Notes: generated from the letters alone by a model not told the origin. Numbered from the stretch's first letter, positions 38,387 to 48,000 are shown. The stretch is DNA of 64,000 bases from Nocardia sp. NBC_00416 (GCF_036032445.1 NZ_CP107932.1:3040501-3104500), one strand, 5' to 3'. Numbers and translations are program-made.

Positions 38387-39052
38387 TCACTCCTCTACGA
38401 ATCTCGATCGGCCCCGGTGGGGGGCGGCCTCCGATTCTTCCAGCGCGGCCCGGGCGGCCGCGACGATCTCCGAACCGAGTTCCCTGATATCCAGCGGAAC
38501 CTCGTCCAGCGGGTCGATCCGGCGGCGTCGCTGCGCGGAGGTCGCGACCCCCGGCGTCCAGACCGGCAACTTTTCCGGTTCGACCAGAGTCCATTCCTCG
38601 TACCACGGCACCTGCCACACCTGACCGGCCAAGGAGGCGACCACCTCGCGATAGCGCCGGATCTCCGGCGCCATCCGGCCCGGCCGCGCCGCCACCGTGA
38701 TCAGGCCGAGCACCTGGCTGGGCCCGGCGAATCCCGAATGGTGCTGACGCAGCAGATCGTGCGCATGGGTCAGCCCCGCGATGGTTTCCCGCGCGACCAG
38801 GACGACGAACGGCGATTCCCGGTCGAACACCCCGGGCCAGCGGCGGCCCGAATCCGCCGCGGGCGCCAGCACATGCGCGAGACTGCTGGCGCCGGCGCCG
38901 CCGTGCACACCCAGCAGCCATACCAGCGGCGCACGTCCCGCGCCGGGAACAGGACGGTCCCAGACGTCGGCGCGGCGCGATTCGGGTGGCGGCACCACTC
39001 CGGCGACGGCGTTACGGTCGGGTCGGCGAGGAAGATTCATAGCAAGAGACAT
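38387..39052 (-). CDS. MinD/ParA-like protein, deviant P-loop
   Basis: 221 residues. After a basic, disordered start, the nucleotide site reads LLGVHGGAGASSLAHVL (P-loop at about 48-57): a deviant Walker motif with His-Gly-Gly in place of Lys-Gly-Gly. VVLVARETIAGLTHAHDLL and GLITVAARPGRM follow, like degenerate SIMIBI-class ATPases (DUF6668-type). It is the second of two MinD-like genes in the operon and probably partners with it, for example in positioning the machine. GGGAGG lies five bases before the ATG. Confidence 0.65.
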   Translation of the reverse strand: MSLAMNLPRRPDRNAVAGVVPPPESRRADVWDRPVPGAGRAPLVWLLGVHGGAGASSLAHVLAPAADSGRRWPGVFDRESPFVVLVARETIAGLTHAHDLLRQHHSGFAGPSQVLGLITVAARPGRMAPEIRRYREVVASLAGQVWQVPWYEEWTLVEPEKLPVWTPGVATSAQRRRRIDPLDEVPLDIRELGSEIVAAARAALEESEAAPHRGRSRFVEE

Positions 39053-39183
39053 GATGCCTCCCTCGGAAGGCTTACATGTACTCCCCGAACCCGGAGGGAT
39101 CGCATCATGATGCCTCCGTCGGCAGGAGTGCATGCGGTCCGCGGAGGCCGGAGCGAAGGCGGAGGATCGCAGTATCGCATCAT
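39037..39183 (-). other. Spacer between the two MinD-like genes, with duplicated palindrome
   Basis: The 127-base gap holds two copies of ATCGCATCATGATGCC, at 39099-39114 and 39174-39189, each containing the perfect 12-bp palindrome GCATCATGATGC, and a third partial copy CATGATGCCTCC at the downstream gene start. A 48-codon frame beginning ATGATG overlaps the upstream stop by four bases and runs into the next gene out of frame; its sequence (MMRYCDPPPSLRPPRT) looks non-protein, so I treat the stretch as regulatory or duplicated leader DNA. Confidence 0.5.
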
Positions 39184-40049
39184 GATGCCATCCCGGCGAG
39201 TAGTCGCTCGTAGGTCTGCCGGGTCTCGTCGGCGAGTGCGATATGGCGGACCAGTTCGCCGCGCGCCAGATGCGGATCATAGGGCACCTCGACGATATCG
39301 CGGACCCAGCCCGCCAGATGCTCGCGCAAATGATCGGCTACCCGCGAATCGGCGCCTCGCTGCTGATGCGAGACGACGATCGTGGTGTCGCCGACGATCC
39401 CGCCGCCCATGGGCTCCGACGAGTCACCGTACTCGTCGTCCAGCCACTCGAGGGTCACTCGCAGCCTGTTGGCGGCGTCGACCCGCGCCGGGATGGTCAG
39501 CACGAGCGCCACATCCGCGTCATCGAGCAACGGGCGCAACTGCCGGCTCGCGATGGGGTTCCCACCGTCGTAGACGGCGATATAACCGTCCTGGTCCACC
39601 GCGCGCGCCACGGTGAGATAACTCGCCCGGCGACGCAGCGGGGCCGCATCCCGCCACAGCAGACCGATTCCGGAGGTCGCTCGGGACATGCATTCCTTCA
39701 GCGGGGCCGGTTCGTCGTCCCCGCGACCGTACAACCACTGCTGCAGGCTTATCGGATGCAGATGTTCGTCGGCGCCGCGCAGGGCGAGGTCACCGCCGGC
39801 CGGGGTGGCGTCCACCGCGATGGTATCGATGCCCGAGAGACCGAGTTCACCGGCCAGACCGAGCGCGGTGGTCGTGGTTCCGGCGCCACCGCAGCCACCC
39901 ACCACCAGGATCGGCCGGGCGGTTCCAGCGCCGCGGTCGCGGGCGCCGCCCGGCAACCGCACCACCCGCGCCTTCCGGGTCCCGTCGGTCTCGCCCGCGG
40001 CCTCGGAATCCGGTGCGGTATCGAGCCAGCGGCTCCAATCCTCTCCCAT
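39180..40049 (-). CDS. MinD/ParA-like ATPase
   Basis: 289 residues. P-loop ILVVGGCGGAGTTTTALGLA (deviant Walker A at 50-60), then TIAVDATPAGGDLALRG as the switch/Walker A' region and VYDGGNPIA as a Walker B-like site; DADVALVLTIPARVDAANRL and TTIVVSHQQRG complete the fold. Closest in style to the MinD-like proteins of actinobacterial secretion loci. ATG chosen has GAGGAG nine bases upstream. Together with the smaller MinD-like protein it could place or time assembly of the secretion machine. Confidence 0.75.
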   Translation of the reverse strand: MGEDWSRWLDTAPDSEAAGETDGTRKARVVRLPGGARDRGAGTARPILVVGGCGGAGTTTTALGLAGELGLSGIDTIAVDATPAGGDLALRGADEHLHPISLQQWLYGRGDDEPAPLKECMSRATSGIGLLWRDAAPLRRRASYLTVARAVDQDGYIAVYDGGNPIASRQLRPLLDDADVALVLTIPARVDAANRLRVTLEWLDDEYGDSSEPMGGGIVGDTTIVVSHQQRGADSRVADHLREHLAGWVRDIVEVPYDPHLARGELVRHIALADETRQTYERLLAGMAS

Positions 40050-40063
40050 CGCTGCACTCTCCT

Positions 40064-40981
40064 CTATCCGGCCGAAATACCCGTGATGAGGGTGCGGCCG
40101 TCGATCACCGCGGTGGTGACCGTTTGCCTGCTGTAGGTGGCGGGCTCGCCACCGGGCCGGTACTCGGTGACCTCGACCGTGTACCGGCCGTCGGCCACGG
40201 TCACGATCCGTACGCAGTGCCCGGTTCCGGGCGCGACGCTGTCGATACCCGACTGGATCAGCTCCGCGGAGGACACCGGGGCCTGCGGCGCGACAACTTC
40301 CCGCGCCGCGGCGCCGGATCGCTGCACGTAGTAGGCGTATTGGAAACGCAAAATTGCCTCGGGTCCCGAATTCGTTCCGCCCGCGCCCGCTCCGCGCACC
40401 AGCTGAGCGGTCCGTTCCGCCGGGCACGGCGCCGCGCCCGTATCGGCGCTCGCGCTGCCCGCGGTGAAACGTAGGCCGGCGGTCTGGTCGGGCGCCGCCC
40501 CGGGCGTCCCGGGTGCCAGCAGATACAGGACCACGGCCGCGGCGATTCCGAGCAGCACCACGGCGGCGAGCAGGACACCGGCGGTTCGACGCCGACGAGC
40601 ACCACCACCGTCGTCGCCCACGTCACGCAGGCGGGACGGGGTCCGGCCGATACGGGCGGGCTCGGCGAGTTCTTCCTCGGAATCCGGCCACGGGAAACGC
40701 ACCAGATCGCCGTCCTGATCACGACCGGGTTCGTCCACCCAATCCGACCAGCCACCGGTGAATTCGGTGCGGCGACCGGAGAGCTCGGCGGGCGCCGGGT
40801 GAGGTCTCGCGGAGGCACTGCCGGCCTTCGCGATGTAGTCGGGGTACCTGGCGGGGCCGTCGTCGTCGACGCCCGGCACGGCCTCACCACCGGATTCGGG
40901 TGCGCGGCCCGGCGTGTCCGCCGTACCCTCCGGCTCCAGCGGACCGTACCATCGATCGAGCTTTTTGTAGGACTTCAACAT
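40064..40981 (-). CDS. Single-pass membrane protein of the secretion locus
   Basis: 305 residues. N-terminal ~130 residues are cytoplasmic and charged (SYKKLDRWYGPLEPEG start; WPDSEEELAEPARIG), one helix lies at about 132-155, and the outer domain has two cysteines (APCPAERT, GHCVRIVTV) and FQYAYYVQRSGAAAREVV, typical of the NTF2-like proteins that flank T4SS genes. It sits 15 bases before the MinD-like gene. I do not recognise a named family. Confidence 0.65.
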   Translation of the reverse strand: MLKSYKKLDRWYGPLEPEGTADTPGRAPESGGEAVPGVDDDGPARYPDYIAKAGSASARPHPAPAELSGRRTEFTGGWSDWVDEPGRDQDGDLVRFPWPDSEEELAEPARIGRTPSRLRDVGDDGGGARRRRTAGVLLAAVVLLGIAAAVVLYLLAPGTPGAAPDQTAGLRFTAGSASADTGAAPCPAERTAQLVRGAGAGGTNSGPEAILRFQYAYYVQRSGAAAREVVAPQAPVSSAELIQSGIDSVAPGTGHCVRIVTVADGRYTVEVTEYRPGGEPATYSRQTVTTAVIDGRTLITGISAG

Positions 40982-41038
40982 TCCCCCATTCCCGTGGCGC
41001 CGGGCACGTGATCTGGCATCATCGATCCCTCTCGGCGA

Positions 41039-42715
41039 TCAGTTCACGGAGAACGAGTCGGTTTCGGTTGTCGGGGGTGCAGCAGGCGTGGCGGCCGTCG
41101 GCCCGTCCTGGGAGGCACCGGCGGCTCCTGTCCCAAATGGGAATTGTCCCGTACCGGAGGGAACGGGCGCGGGCGACGCGCCGGGTTCGGTTCCTGAGAA
41201 TCCGTTAGGCGCGGGAACCCCGACGTCGGGAGCACTTCCGACCGGCGGCGTCACCTGCTCGGCGACAGGTTCGGTCCCGCTGCCGTGCACGGCGGCGAGA
41301 TCCCGCGCGGCGGCGGCGAACCAGTCGGCGATAAAGCTGGTGGGCGCCTCACCGGTGGCCGAAATAGCCGCGTTGCCATAGGCCTGATGCCGCTGGATGG
41401 TGTCCCAGTAGCGTACCCACGTGGTCGTGTTGAGCAGTTCGCTGTTGTCGGTGATGTTCTCGATCACGGCGTCGAAAGACTGACTCACCAGCCGGATACC
41501 GGTGGTGGGCGGGATCAGCTGCGGAATCGCCCCGAGCAGTTTGGTTCCCAGGAGCAGCAGCGCCGCCGGTGGATTGGCCAGGCCGGCGGTCGCGAGTTCG
41601 GCGATCGCCGTCGGGCTCAGCACCGTCCGGACCACCGTGACCACGGCATTGAGCCCGATCATGCCGACCTTCAGCAGCGCCCGCATGGCACCCGGAATAT
41701 CCAGCGGTGTCCGTGGATCGGCGGCGTCGGCCAGCCGTTCGGAAATCGATTTCTTGGGCGAGATGTTCAGCGTCGCCAGCGAGGTGCCCTGAATATCCTC
41801 GTTGACCACCTTGGTGGCCGTTTTGATCGAGGTGAACGCCAGCGCCTGAGCGATCGAGGTGAGCGAGGCGATCGGGTCGCCGCCGCTGAGTTTCATCTGT
41901 CCGACCACCCCGGCGACCGCCTTGAGGATCGGCGCGCCCTCAGGCGCGTCACAGGCGAGATCCCCCGCGGCGCAGAAGCTGGCCACCCGACCGGTGAGCG
42001 CCCCGAAATTCTTCGCGGTATCGCGGTTCGGCGCGATACCGCCGCCGGCGGCCGGCGCCTGCGGCAGCGCGGCGATCTGGGCGATCTGCGCCCCCTCGGT
42101 ACCGGGAGCCGGGTCGGGGTTGGCCTTCCCCGGCGCACCGGGGAACAGTGGCGCACCCGGGGTCCGGGTGGGGTCGCCGATCAGCGCGACGGCCGCGATC
42201 TTCTCGGCGGGCAGCGGGCCCTGTCCCTGTCCGATCTCCTGGGCGAACACCGACGCCACGTGCGCACCCTGGGAATACCCGACGATGGCGAAACGGGTTT
42301 CGGGGCAGCGTTTCGCCACCGAGTTGGCCATGGTGCGCAACCGGGTCAGGCCGCCGGTCACCGATTCCGAATACGGTGTGGCGCTACCGCCGTCGACCCC
42401 GCCGAAACTGGACTCGTAGGGCACATACGCGCGGTCTACCAGTCCTTGTTCGGGAGCGGCGGCCAGCAGCGGCCGGAACACGGTGGACAGCATCCCGGTA
42501 TCGGTGGTCGGGGCCGCGTCCGGCGACGATTCGCCGGTGCCCTGAATCCCCAACGCGTACAGCGCCGGACAGGAGGAGACCGCGAGTTCGGTCGACGGTC
42601 CCGCCGGATTCGGCGGTTGAGCGTACGCCGGGGTGGCGAGCGTGCCCGCTGTCGCGGTCGCCACAGCGACGGTGAGTGCGAACAGCATCCCCGAGATTCT
42701 TGTGCATCCAGCCAT
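41039..42715 (-). CDS. Cutinase-family serine hydrolase, secreted
   Basis: 558 residues. Signal peptide ends near TPAYAQ (~32). The cutinase-like alpha/beta hydrolase region has the nucleophile motif IVGYSQGAH with Ser148, an upstream GIQGTGESSPD oxyanion loop, and GDPTRTPGAPLFPG with an Asp. The long C-terminal half has a helical section and ends in a Pro/Ser/Gly/Thr-rich tail. Such enzymes in mycolic-acid bacteria often act on lipids of the outer envelope. It precedes the secretion operon in the same direction, 57 bases before the next gene, so it may act on the envelope for the machine or be a substrate of it. Confidence 0.78.
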   Translation of the reverse strand: MAGCTRISGMLFALTVAVATATAGTLATPAYAQPPNPAGPSTELAVSSCPALYALGIQGTGESSPDAAPTTDTGMLSTVFRPLLAAAPEQGLVDRAYVPYESSFGGVDGGSATPYSESVTGGLTRLRTMANSVAKRCPETRFAIVGYSQGAHVASVFAQEIGQGQGPLPAEKIAAVALIGDPTRTPGAPLFPGAPGKANPDPAPGTEGAQIAQIAALPQAPAAGGGIAPNRDTAKNFGALTGRVASFCAAGDLACDAPEGAPILKAVAGVVGQMKLSGGDPIASLTSIAQALAFTSIKTATKVVNEDIQGTSLATLNISPKKSISERLADAADPRTPLDIPGAMRALLKVGMIGLNAVVTVVRTVLSPTAIAELATAGLANPPAALLLLGTKLLGAIPQLIPPTTGIRLVSQSFDAVIENITDNSELLNTTTWVRYWDTIQRHQAYGNAAISATGEAPTSFIADWFAAAARDLAAVHGSGTEPVAEQVTPPVGSAPDVGVPAPNGFSGTEPGASPAPVPSGTGQFPFGTGAAGASQDGPTAATPAAPPTTETDSFSVN

Positions 42716-42981
42716 AGCGACCCGCCATCAGTCCAACCGCAGTTACCGAGCGCGACGAAACGCAGTAAACGGTAACAGATTCCGGCTATGACCGCTGAAG
42801 CGGCGAAGAGTTTACGTGACCCGCCTGGTGGACCCGTACGCACCGCGGCGCGCCGAAGCCCGAACGTTACATTTTCCGGCAGCCCGGAATCGGGCGCCAA
42901 GGCCCCGAAACACTCGATGGGCGCAGTCGTGCGTCACCCATCCGCAGTGCGCGCACGTCCGGAGCGAAGGCCGCCCTACGC

Positions 42982-45378
42982 TCAGGCGGCGGAGGTCACC
43001 CGGTAGACGTCATAGACGCCCTCGACGTTGCGGACAACATTCAGCAAATGCCCCAGATGCTTCGGATCACCCATCTCGAAGGTGAACTTGCTGATCGCCA
43101 CCCGGTCACCGTGCGTCGCCACCGATGCGGACAATATGTTGACCTTCTCGTCAGCGAGAACCTTGGTGACGTCGGAGAGCAGGCGGGTGCGGTCCAGCGC
43201 CTCGATCTGGATGGCCACCAGGAATACCGAATGCGGCGACGGCGCCCATTGCACCTCGATGATGCGCTCCGACTGCGACTGCAGCGAATCGGCGTTGGTG
43301 CAGTCCACCCGGTGCACGCTCACCGAACCGCCGCGTGTCACGAAACCCAGGATCTCGTCCCCGGGTACCGGGGTGCAGCATTTGGCGAGCTTCGCGACGG
43401 TGCCCTCGGCCCCGGGGATCAGGACGCCGGCATCACCGGTGAGCCGCTGCCGGGACGGCGTGGTCGACGGTGTGGACCGTTCGGCGAGTTCGTTCTCGAC
43501 ATCGCCGATCCCGCCCAGCTGCGCCATGAGCCGCTGCACCACATGGTGCGCGGAAACCTGATGCTCGCCGACCGCGGTGTACAGCATGGAGATATCGCTG
43601 TAGTGGAGTTCGTGCGCGACGGCCGTCATCGCGTCGACGCTCATCAACCGCTGCAGCGGCAACCCGACCCGCCGGACTTCCTTGTTGATCTGTTCTTTGC
43701 CGCTTTCCAGCGCCTCTTCGCGGCGTTCCTTGGCGAACCACTGCCGGATCTTGGCCTTGGCGCGCGGGGAGACGACGAAGGTCTGCCAGTCCCGGCTGGG
43801 CCCGGCGTTGGGCGCCTTGGAGGTGAAGACCTCGACGACCTCGCCGTTTTCCAACTGCCGTTCCAGCGCGACCAGCCGCCCGTTCACCCGGGCGCCGATG
43901 CATTTGTGCCCGACCTCGGTGTGCACCGCGTAGGCGAAATCCACGGGAGTGGACTTCTGCGGCAGGGTGATCACGTCACCCTTGGGGGTGAAGACGAAGA
44001 TCTCCGGTGCTTTGAGGTCGAACCGCAGCGATTCCAGGAACTCGGCGGGGTCCGCGGCCTCTCGCTGCCAATCGAGCAGTTGCCGCATCCAGGCCATATC
44101 GTCGACCTCGCCGGTGTCACCGGAGTGGCGGCCCTTGGTCTCCTTGTAGCGCCAGTGCGCGGCAATGCCGAACTCGGCGGTCCGGTGCATATCGTGGGTG
44201 CGGATCTGCACCTCGAGGGGTTTGCCGTCCGGACCCACCACGGTGGTGTGCAGCGACTGGTACACGCCGTACCTGGGCTGGGCGATGTAGTCCTTGAACC
44301 GGCCGGCCATCGGCTGCCACAGCGAATGCACGACGCCGACGGCGGCATAGCAGTCGCGGACCTCGTCGCAGAGGATCCGGATACCCACCAGATCGTGGAT
44401 ATCGTCGAAATCCTTCCCCTTCACGATCATCTTTTGATAGATCGACCAGTAATGCTTGGGTCGGCCCTCGACGGTGGCGGGGATCCGGGACGCTGCCAGG
44501 GTGTTGACGATTTCCGCGCGCACCTTGGCCAGGTAGGTGTCACGTGACGGGGCCCGGTCGGCCACCAGACGGACGATCTCGTCGTATTTCTTGGGATGCA
44601 GGATCGCGAACGCGAGGTCCTCCAACTCCCATTTCACGGTGGCCATACCCAGCCGGTGCGCCAGTGGCGCGATCACCTCGAGGGTTTCGCGCGCCTTCTT
44701 GGCCTGCTTCTCCGGCGGCAGGAACCGCATCGTCCGCATATTGTGCAGCCGGTCGGCCACCTTGATCACCAGGACACGCGGATCGCGGGCCATCGCGATG
44801 ATCATCTTACGGATGGTCTCGGCCTCCGCGGCCGCGCCCAGATTCACCTTGTCGAGCTTGGTGACGCCGTCGACGAGGTGGGCGACCTCCGGACCGAAAT
44901 CGGCGGTCAACTGCTCCAGGGAGTAGCCGGTGTCCTCGACGGTGTCGTGCAGCAGGGCCGCGACCAGGGTGGTGGTATCCATCCCCAGTTCGGCCAGGAT
45001 GTTCGCTACCGCCAGCGGATGAGTGATGTAGGGATCACCGGATTTGCGGAACTGGGTCGCGTGCCGCTCGTCGGCGACGTCGAAGGCACGCTGCAACTGG
45101 GCGAGGTTCGCCTTCGGATACAGCTCCCGGTGTACCGCGGCCAACGGCTCGAGCACCGGTTTCACCGCCGGGATACCGCGCTGACCGGTCATCCGCCGGG
45201 CCAGCCGGGCACGCACCCGACGCGAGGCCGAACTCGGGACGGCACCGGAGGGCCGGGCCGGCTCGGACTCCGCGGCGTTCTCCGGGCGCGGACCGGCGGC
45301 GGGGGCAGGGGCAGCGGCACCGTTCGACCGCGAGCCGGATGTCTGCTCGACATTCGCCTCGCCCAGATGCTGAGTCAT
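42982..45378 (-). CDS. rel: Bifunctional (p)ppGpp synthetase/hydrolase Rel
   Basis: 798 residues, full RelA/SpoT layout. An N-terminal disordered ~60 residues precede the HD hydrolase domain ([25 protein letters not shown]), the synthetase domain ([31 protein letters not shown]), a TGS domain ([20 protein letters not shown]), a zinc-finger-like region ([18 protein letters not shown]) and a C-terminal ACT domain. GAGAGG is well placed before the ATG. In mycobacteria ppiB-rel-apt are neighbours; here insertions separate them. Confidence 0.97.
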   Translation of the reverse strand: MTQHLGEANVEQTSGSRSNGAAAPAPAAGPRPENAAESEPARPSGAVPSSASRRVRARLARRMTGQRGIPAVKPVLEPLAAVHRELYPKANLAQLQRAFDVADERHATQFRKSGDPYITHPLAVANILAELGMDTTTLVAALLHDTVEDTGYSLEQLTADFGPEVAHLVDGVTKLDKVNLGAAAEAETIRKMIIAMARDPRVLVIKVADRLHNMRTMRFLPPEKQAKKARETLEVIAPLAHRLGMATVKWELEDLAFAILHPKKYDEIVRLVADRAPSRDTYLAKVRAEIVNTLAASRIPATVEGRPKHYWSIYQKMIVKGKDFDDIHDLVGIRILCDEVRDCYAAVGVVHSLWQPMAGRFKDYIAQPRYGVYQSLHTTVVGPDGKPLEVQIRTHDMHRTAEFGIAAHWRYKETKGRHSGDTGEVDDMAWMRQLLDWQREAADPAEFLESLRFDLKAPEIFVFTPKGDVITLPQKSTPVDFAYAVHTEVGHKCIGARVNGRLVALERQLENGEVVEVFTSKAPNAGPSRDWQTFVVSPRAKAKIRQWFAKERREEALESGKEQINKEVRRVGLPLQRLMSVDAMTAVAHELHYSDISMLYTAVGEHQVSAHHVVQRLMAQLGGIGDVENELAERSTPSTTPSRQRLTGDAGVLIPGAEGTVAKLAKCCTPVPGDEILGFVTRGGSVSVHRVDCTNADSLQSQSERIIEVQWAPSPHSVFLVAIQIEALDRTRLLSDVTKVLADEKVNILSASVATHGDRVAISKFTFEMGDPKHLGHLLNVVRNVEGVYDVYRVTSAA

Positions 45379-45553
45379 GCCACCACCTCTCCGTGCCGCG
45401 GCCGGTCACCGCAACGTTCCAGACCACCAACTTTAACCCCCGCAGCAACAGGTGAAACCCCCGCCGCAACCCCATCGACAGGTACGGATACACCCGGTTA
45501 CCCGGTGTAACGCCCGATCACACCCCGACGTTCCCGCGGGCACCGGTCCGGGC

Positions 45554-47131
45554 TCATTCCATAAGTCCCGCCGGCGTCAGTTCGAGCTGCCGGGTCACCC
45601 CGATATCGCCGAGGAACCGCTGATCGTGACTGACCACCACCAGCGCCCCCCGGAACGCGGCCAGCGCCTGCGTGAGATGACCGAGGCTCACCAGATCGAG
45701 GTTGTTGGTGGGCTCGTCCAAGATCAGCAGTCCGGGCGCGGGTTCGGCCAGCAGCAGCATCGCCAGCGCCGCCCGCAGCCGCTCCCCGCCCGAGAGCGCC
45801 GCGGCGGGAATATCGGCGGCCGCGCCGCGGAACAGGAACCGGGCGAGCTGGGCCCGGATCCGCTCCGGGGCCGCGTGCGGGGCGCCGGCCGCGACATTCT
45901 CGTAGACGGTCCGGCTCTCGTCGAAGATGTCGAGACGCTGCGGGAGCAGCCGCCACGGCACCCGCGGCGGTTCGCTGATGATCCGCCGGAGCAGCGTCGT
46001 CTTACCCGCACCGTTGCAACCGGTGATCGCCAGCCGCTCCGGACCGTGTATCGCGAGGGAGACCACCGGCCCGTTCGCCAGCTCCGCATCGTGCAGCGCG
46101 ATCACGCCTTGGCCCGCGTAGATCCGGGTGCCCGGCAGGTCTACACGGATCTCACGGTCGTCGCGCAACATCTCCTCGGCCTGTTCGAGGCGCTCTTTCG
46201 CATCGTCCACCTTGTCGAGGTGATTGTTGCGCAGTTTTCCGGCCGAGACTTCGGCCGCCCGTTTGCGCTGCCCCATGATGATCTTCGGTTCGCGCTTGTT
46301 CTCGAACATCTTCTGCCCGTAGCGCTGCCGCCGGTCGAGTTTGATCCGCGCCTGCACCAGCTCCCGCGACTGCTTGCGCACATCACTGCGGGCATCGCGG
46401 ATCGCCGCGCGCGCCGCTTCCTGTTCCTGTTCGATGATCTGCTGGTAATCGCCGTAGTTGCCGCCGAACATCCGCACCGCCCCGCCCCGGAGTTCCGCGA
46501 CGCCCCCGACCCGGTCCAGCAGTTCCCGGTCGTGGCTGACCACCACGACCGTCCCGGCGAACTGCGCGACCACTTCGTAGAGCCGGGTGCGGGCCGCCCG
46601 GTCGAGGTTGTTGGTGGGCTCGTCGAGCAGCAGAACATCGGGTTCGGCCAGCAGTTGCGCGATCAAGCCGAGCAGTACGGTCTCGCCACCGGACAGGGTG
46701 TCCAGCCGGCGGTCCAACTGCTCGACGGAACGGGTGAGATAACCGAGACCTAGCCGGCCGAGCAGAGCCACCGCGCGTTCCTCGACGTCCCACTGGACGC
46801 CGACGACCTCGAAATCGCTCGCGGCGGCGGTACCGGTTTCGATGCGGTGCACGGCCGCGCGCACCTCGGCGATACCCAGCACATCGTCCACTCGCCGACC
46901 GACCGCGAGCCCGAGGTCCTGTCGCAGGTATCCCAGCTCCCCGGTCACCGTGATCGAACCCCGTGCGGGTGTCAGATCCCCTGCGATCAGCCGTAGCAGG
47001 GTGGACTTCCCGGCGCCGTTGGCGCCGACGAGACCGATATGGCCGGGTCCGAGCAGCGTGTGCATGGCGTCGAACACCGGAGTGCCGTCCGGCCAGATGA
47101 ACGAGAGATCGGAAAGAGAAATAGTGGCCAC
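45554..47131 (-). CDS. ABC-F ATPase
   Basis: About 525 residues, two ABC domains and no membrane segment, so a ribosome-acting ABC-F protein rather than a transporter. Walker A motifs are GANGAGKSTLLRLI and GCNGAGKTTLLRRI, signature motifs LSGGETVLLG and LSGGERLRAAL, Walker B LLLDEPTNNLD and LILDEPTNNLD. The linker between domains is basic and long (RQRYGQKMFENKREPKIIMG), as in antibiotic-resistance and translation-factor subfamilies. I use the GTG giving VATISLSDLSF. Whether it protects against a drug or is a housekeeping factor cannot be told from sequence. Confidence 0.85.
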   Translation of the reverse strand: MATISLSDLSFIWPDGTPVFDAMHTLLGPGHIGLVGANGAGKSTLLRLIAGDLTPARGSITVTGELGYLRQDLGLAVGRRVDDVLGIAEVRAAVHRIETGTAAASDFEVVGVQWDVEERAVALLGRLGLGYLTRSVEQLDRRLDTLSGGETVLLGLIAQLLAEPDVLLLDEPTNNLDRAARTRLYEVVAQFAGTVVVVSHDRELLDRVGGVAELRGGAVRMFGGNYGDYQQIIEQEQEAARAAIRDARSDVRKQSRELVQARIKLDRRQRYGQKMFENKREPKIIMGQRKRAAEVSAGKLRNNHLDKVDDAKERLEQAEEMLRDDREIRVDLPGTRIYAGQGVIALHDAELANGPVVSLAIHGPERLAITGCNGAGKTTLLRRIISEPPRVPWRLLPQRLDIFDESRTVYENVAAGAPHAAPERIRAQLARFLFRGAAADIPAAALSGGERLRAALAMLLLAEPAPGLLILDEPTNNLDLVSLGHLTQALAAFRGALVVVSHDQRFLGDIGVTRQLELTPAGLME

Positions 47132-47570
47132 GGTTGCCCCTGGAGGTATCGGTACGGAAGCGACGCGCAGAATGCGGGACGCACGAGCGACTACCTCATG
47201 AGAGCAACGGCAACTCCGATCCTCGGAAACAAGACGCGAAAGAGAATACATCGGAGCCGGGGCTGAGGCCAGGAACTTTTCCCTACCTATCACCCCACCC
47301 GCTCGCGACCGGCCGACCACCGATCACACTCCACCCGCTCGCGAACCCGCCGACCTCCGTTCCCCCCGCAACACAAGAGAACGCCCTCCGCTACTGCCCG
47401 GGTACGGACCTGGGCGCAGCGGGGGGCGGTGCTCGACGCTTCGCAGTCCCATGCCACCGGAGTGCGGATGCCGCCGCGGACCAGGGTCGCGCTGGTCCGT
47501 TCTCGGCCGGAGCGGCCGCCCACTCGGCGCGAATTCGCCGAATACGCGGCCGCCGCCTAGTTCGCCGGCC
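47132..47570. other. Leader/intergenic stretch upstream of the ABC-F gene
   Basis: 439 bases without a convincing gene. On the minus strand an ATG at 47254 is in frame with the ABC-F gene (MYSLSRLVSEDRSC) but the extension is unconserved. Some resistance ABC-F genes have attenuating leader peptides; I could not find a clear one here, nor a stable hairpin pair. An AT-rich patch near 47236-47260 could hold the promoter. Confidence 0.35.
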
Positions 47571-47912
47571 TCAGACCGGCCAGACGATCTTGGTCACGTA
47601 GTAGCCGGGCAAATTGCCCGCAGGATCACCTGTCTTGTTCTCACCGACCTCCAGGCACGCTCCCGCACTGCCTCCCCAACCGGAGCCGATACTGTTGATG
47701 ATCTCCTGCGAGATCTGCTGCTCCCGAATCTTGCACGCGTCCAAGGTCGAGTACCCCCACACCTCATTGGTGACGGATCCCTGTTTCGGCGTGACCTTGT
47801 GATAGATCAGGTAGGGCTCGGCCTGAGCCGCTCCCGCACCGGCCACCGCCAGTGTTCCCATTCCGATCGCCACCGCGGCGACACCGACGATTCTGTACAG
47901 AAGATTGTTCAT
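47571..47912 (-). CDS. Small secreted protein
   Basis: 113 residues. A clear signal peptide (VGVAAVAIGMGTLAVAGAGAAQA) is cleaved near residue 31. The mature ~80 residues contain two cysteines (LDACKIREQ and GACLEVGEN), likely one disulfide, plus a GYYVTKIVWPV end. Nothing in it resembles an enzyme. Its partner 90 bases upstream is similar in kind but not in sequence. Function unknown. Confidence 0.7.
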   Translation of the reverse strand: MNNLLYRIVGVAAVAIGMGTLAVAGAGAAQAEPYLIYHKVTPKQGSVTNEVWGYSTLDACKIREQQISQEIINSIGSGWGGSAGACLEVGENKTGDPAGNLPGYYVTKIVWPV

Positions 47913-48000
47913 GTCGATCCATTCCTAGAATTACCGCGCACAGTGCGCCGCGCCCGCGGACCACACCGCAGAAATCGGCACGGCGCCTCTACTCGAAATA

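Noticed and set aside
39037..39183. A 48-codon frame coupled to the MinD-like gene stop
   Set aside because: The sequence arises from the duplicated palindromic leader, runs into the next gene out of frame and shows no protein-like composition.
26098..42715. A complete conjugative element
   Set aside because: A full transfer element should include a relaxase, integrase and attachment site. None was seen in or near the gene set.
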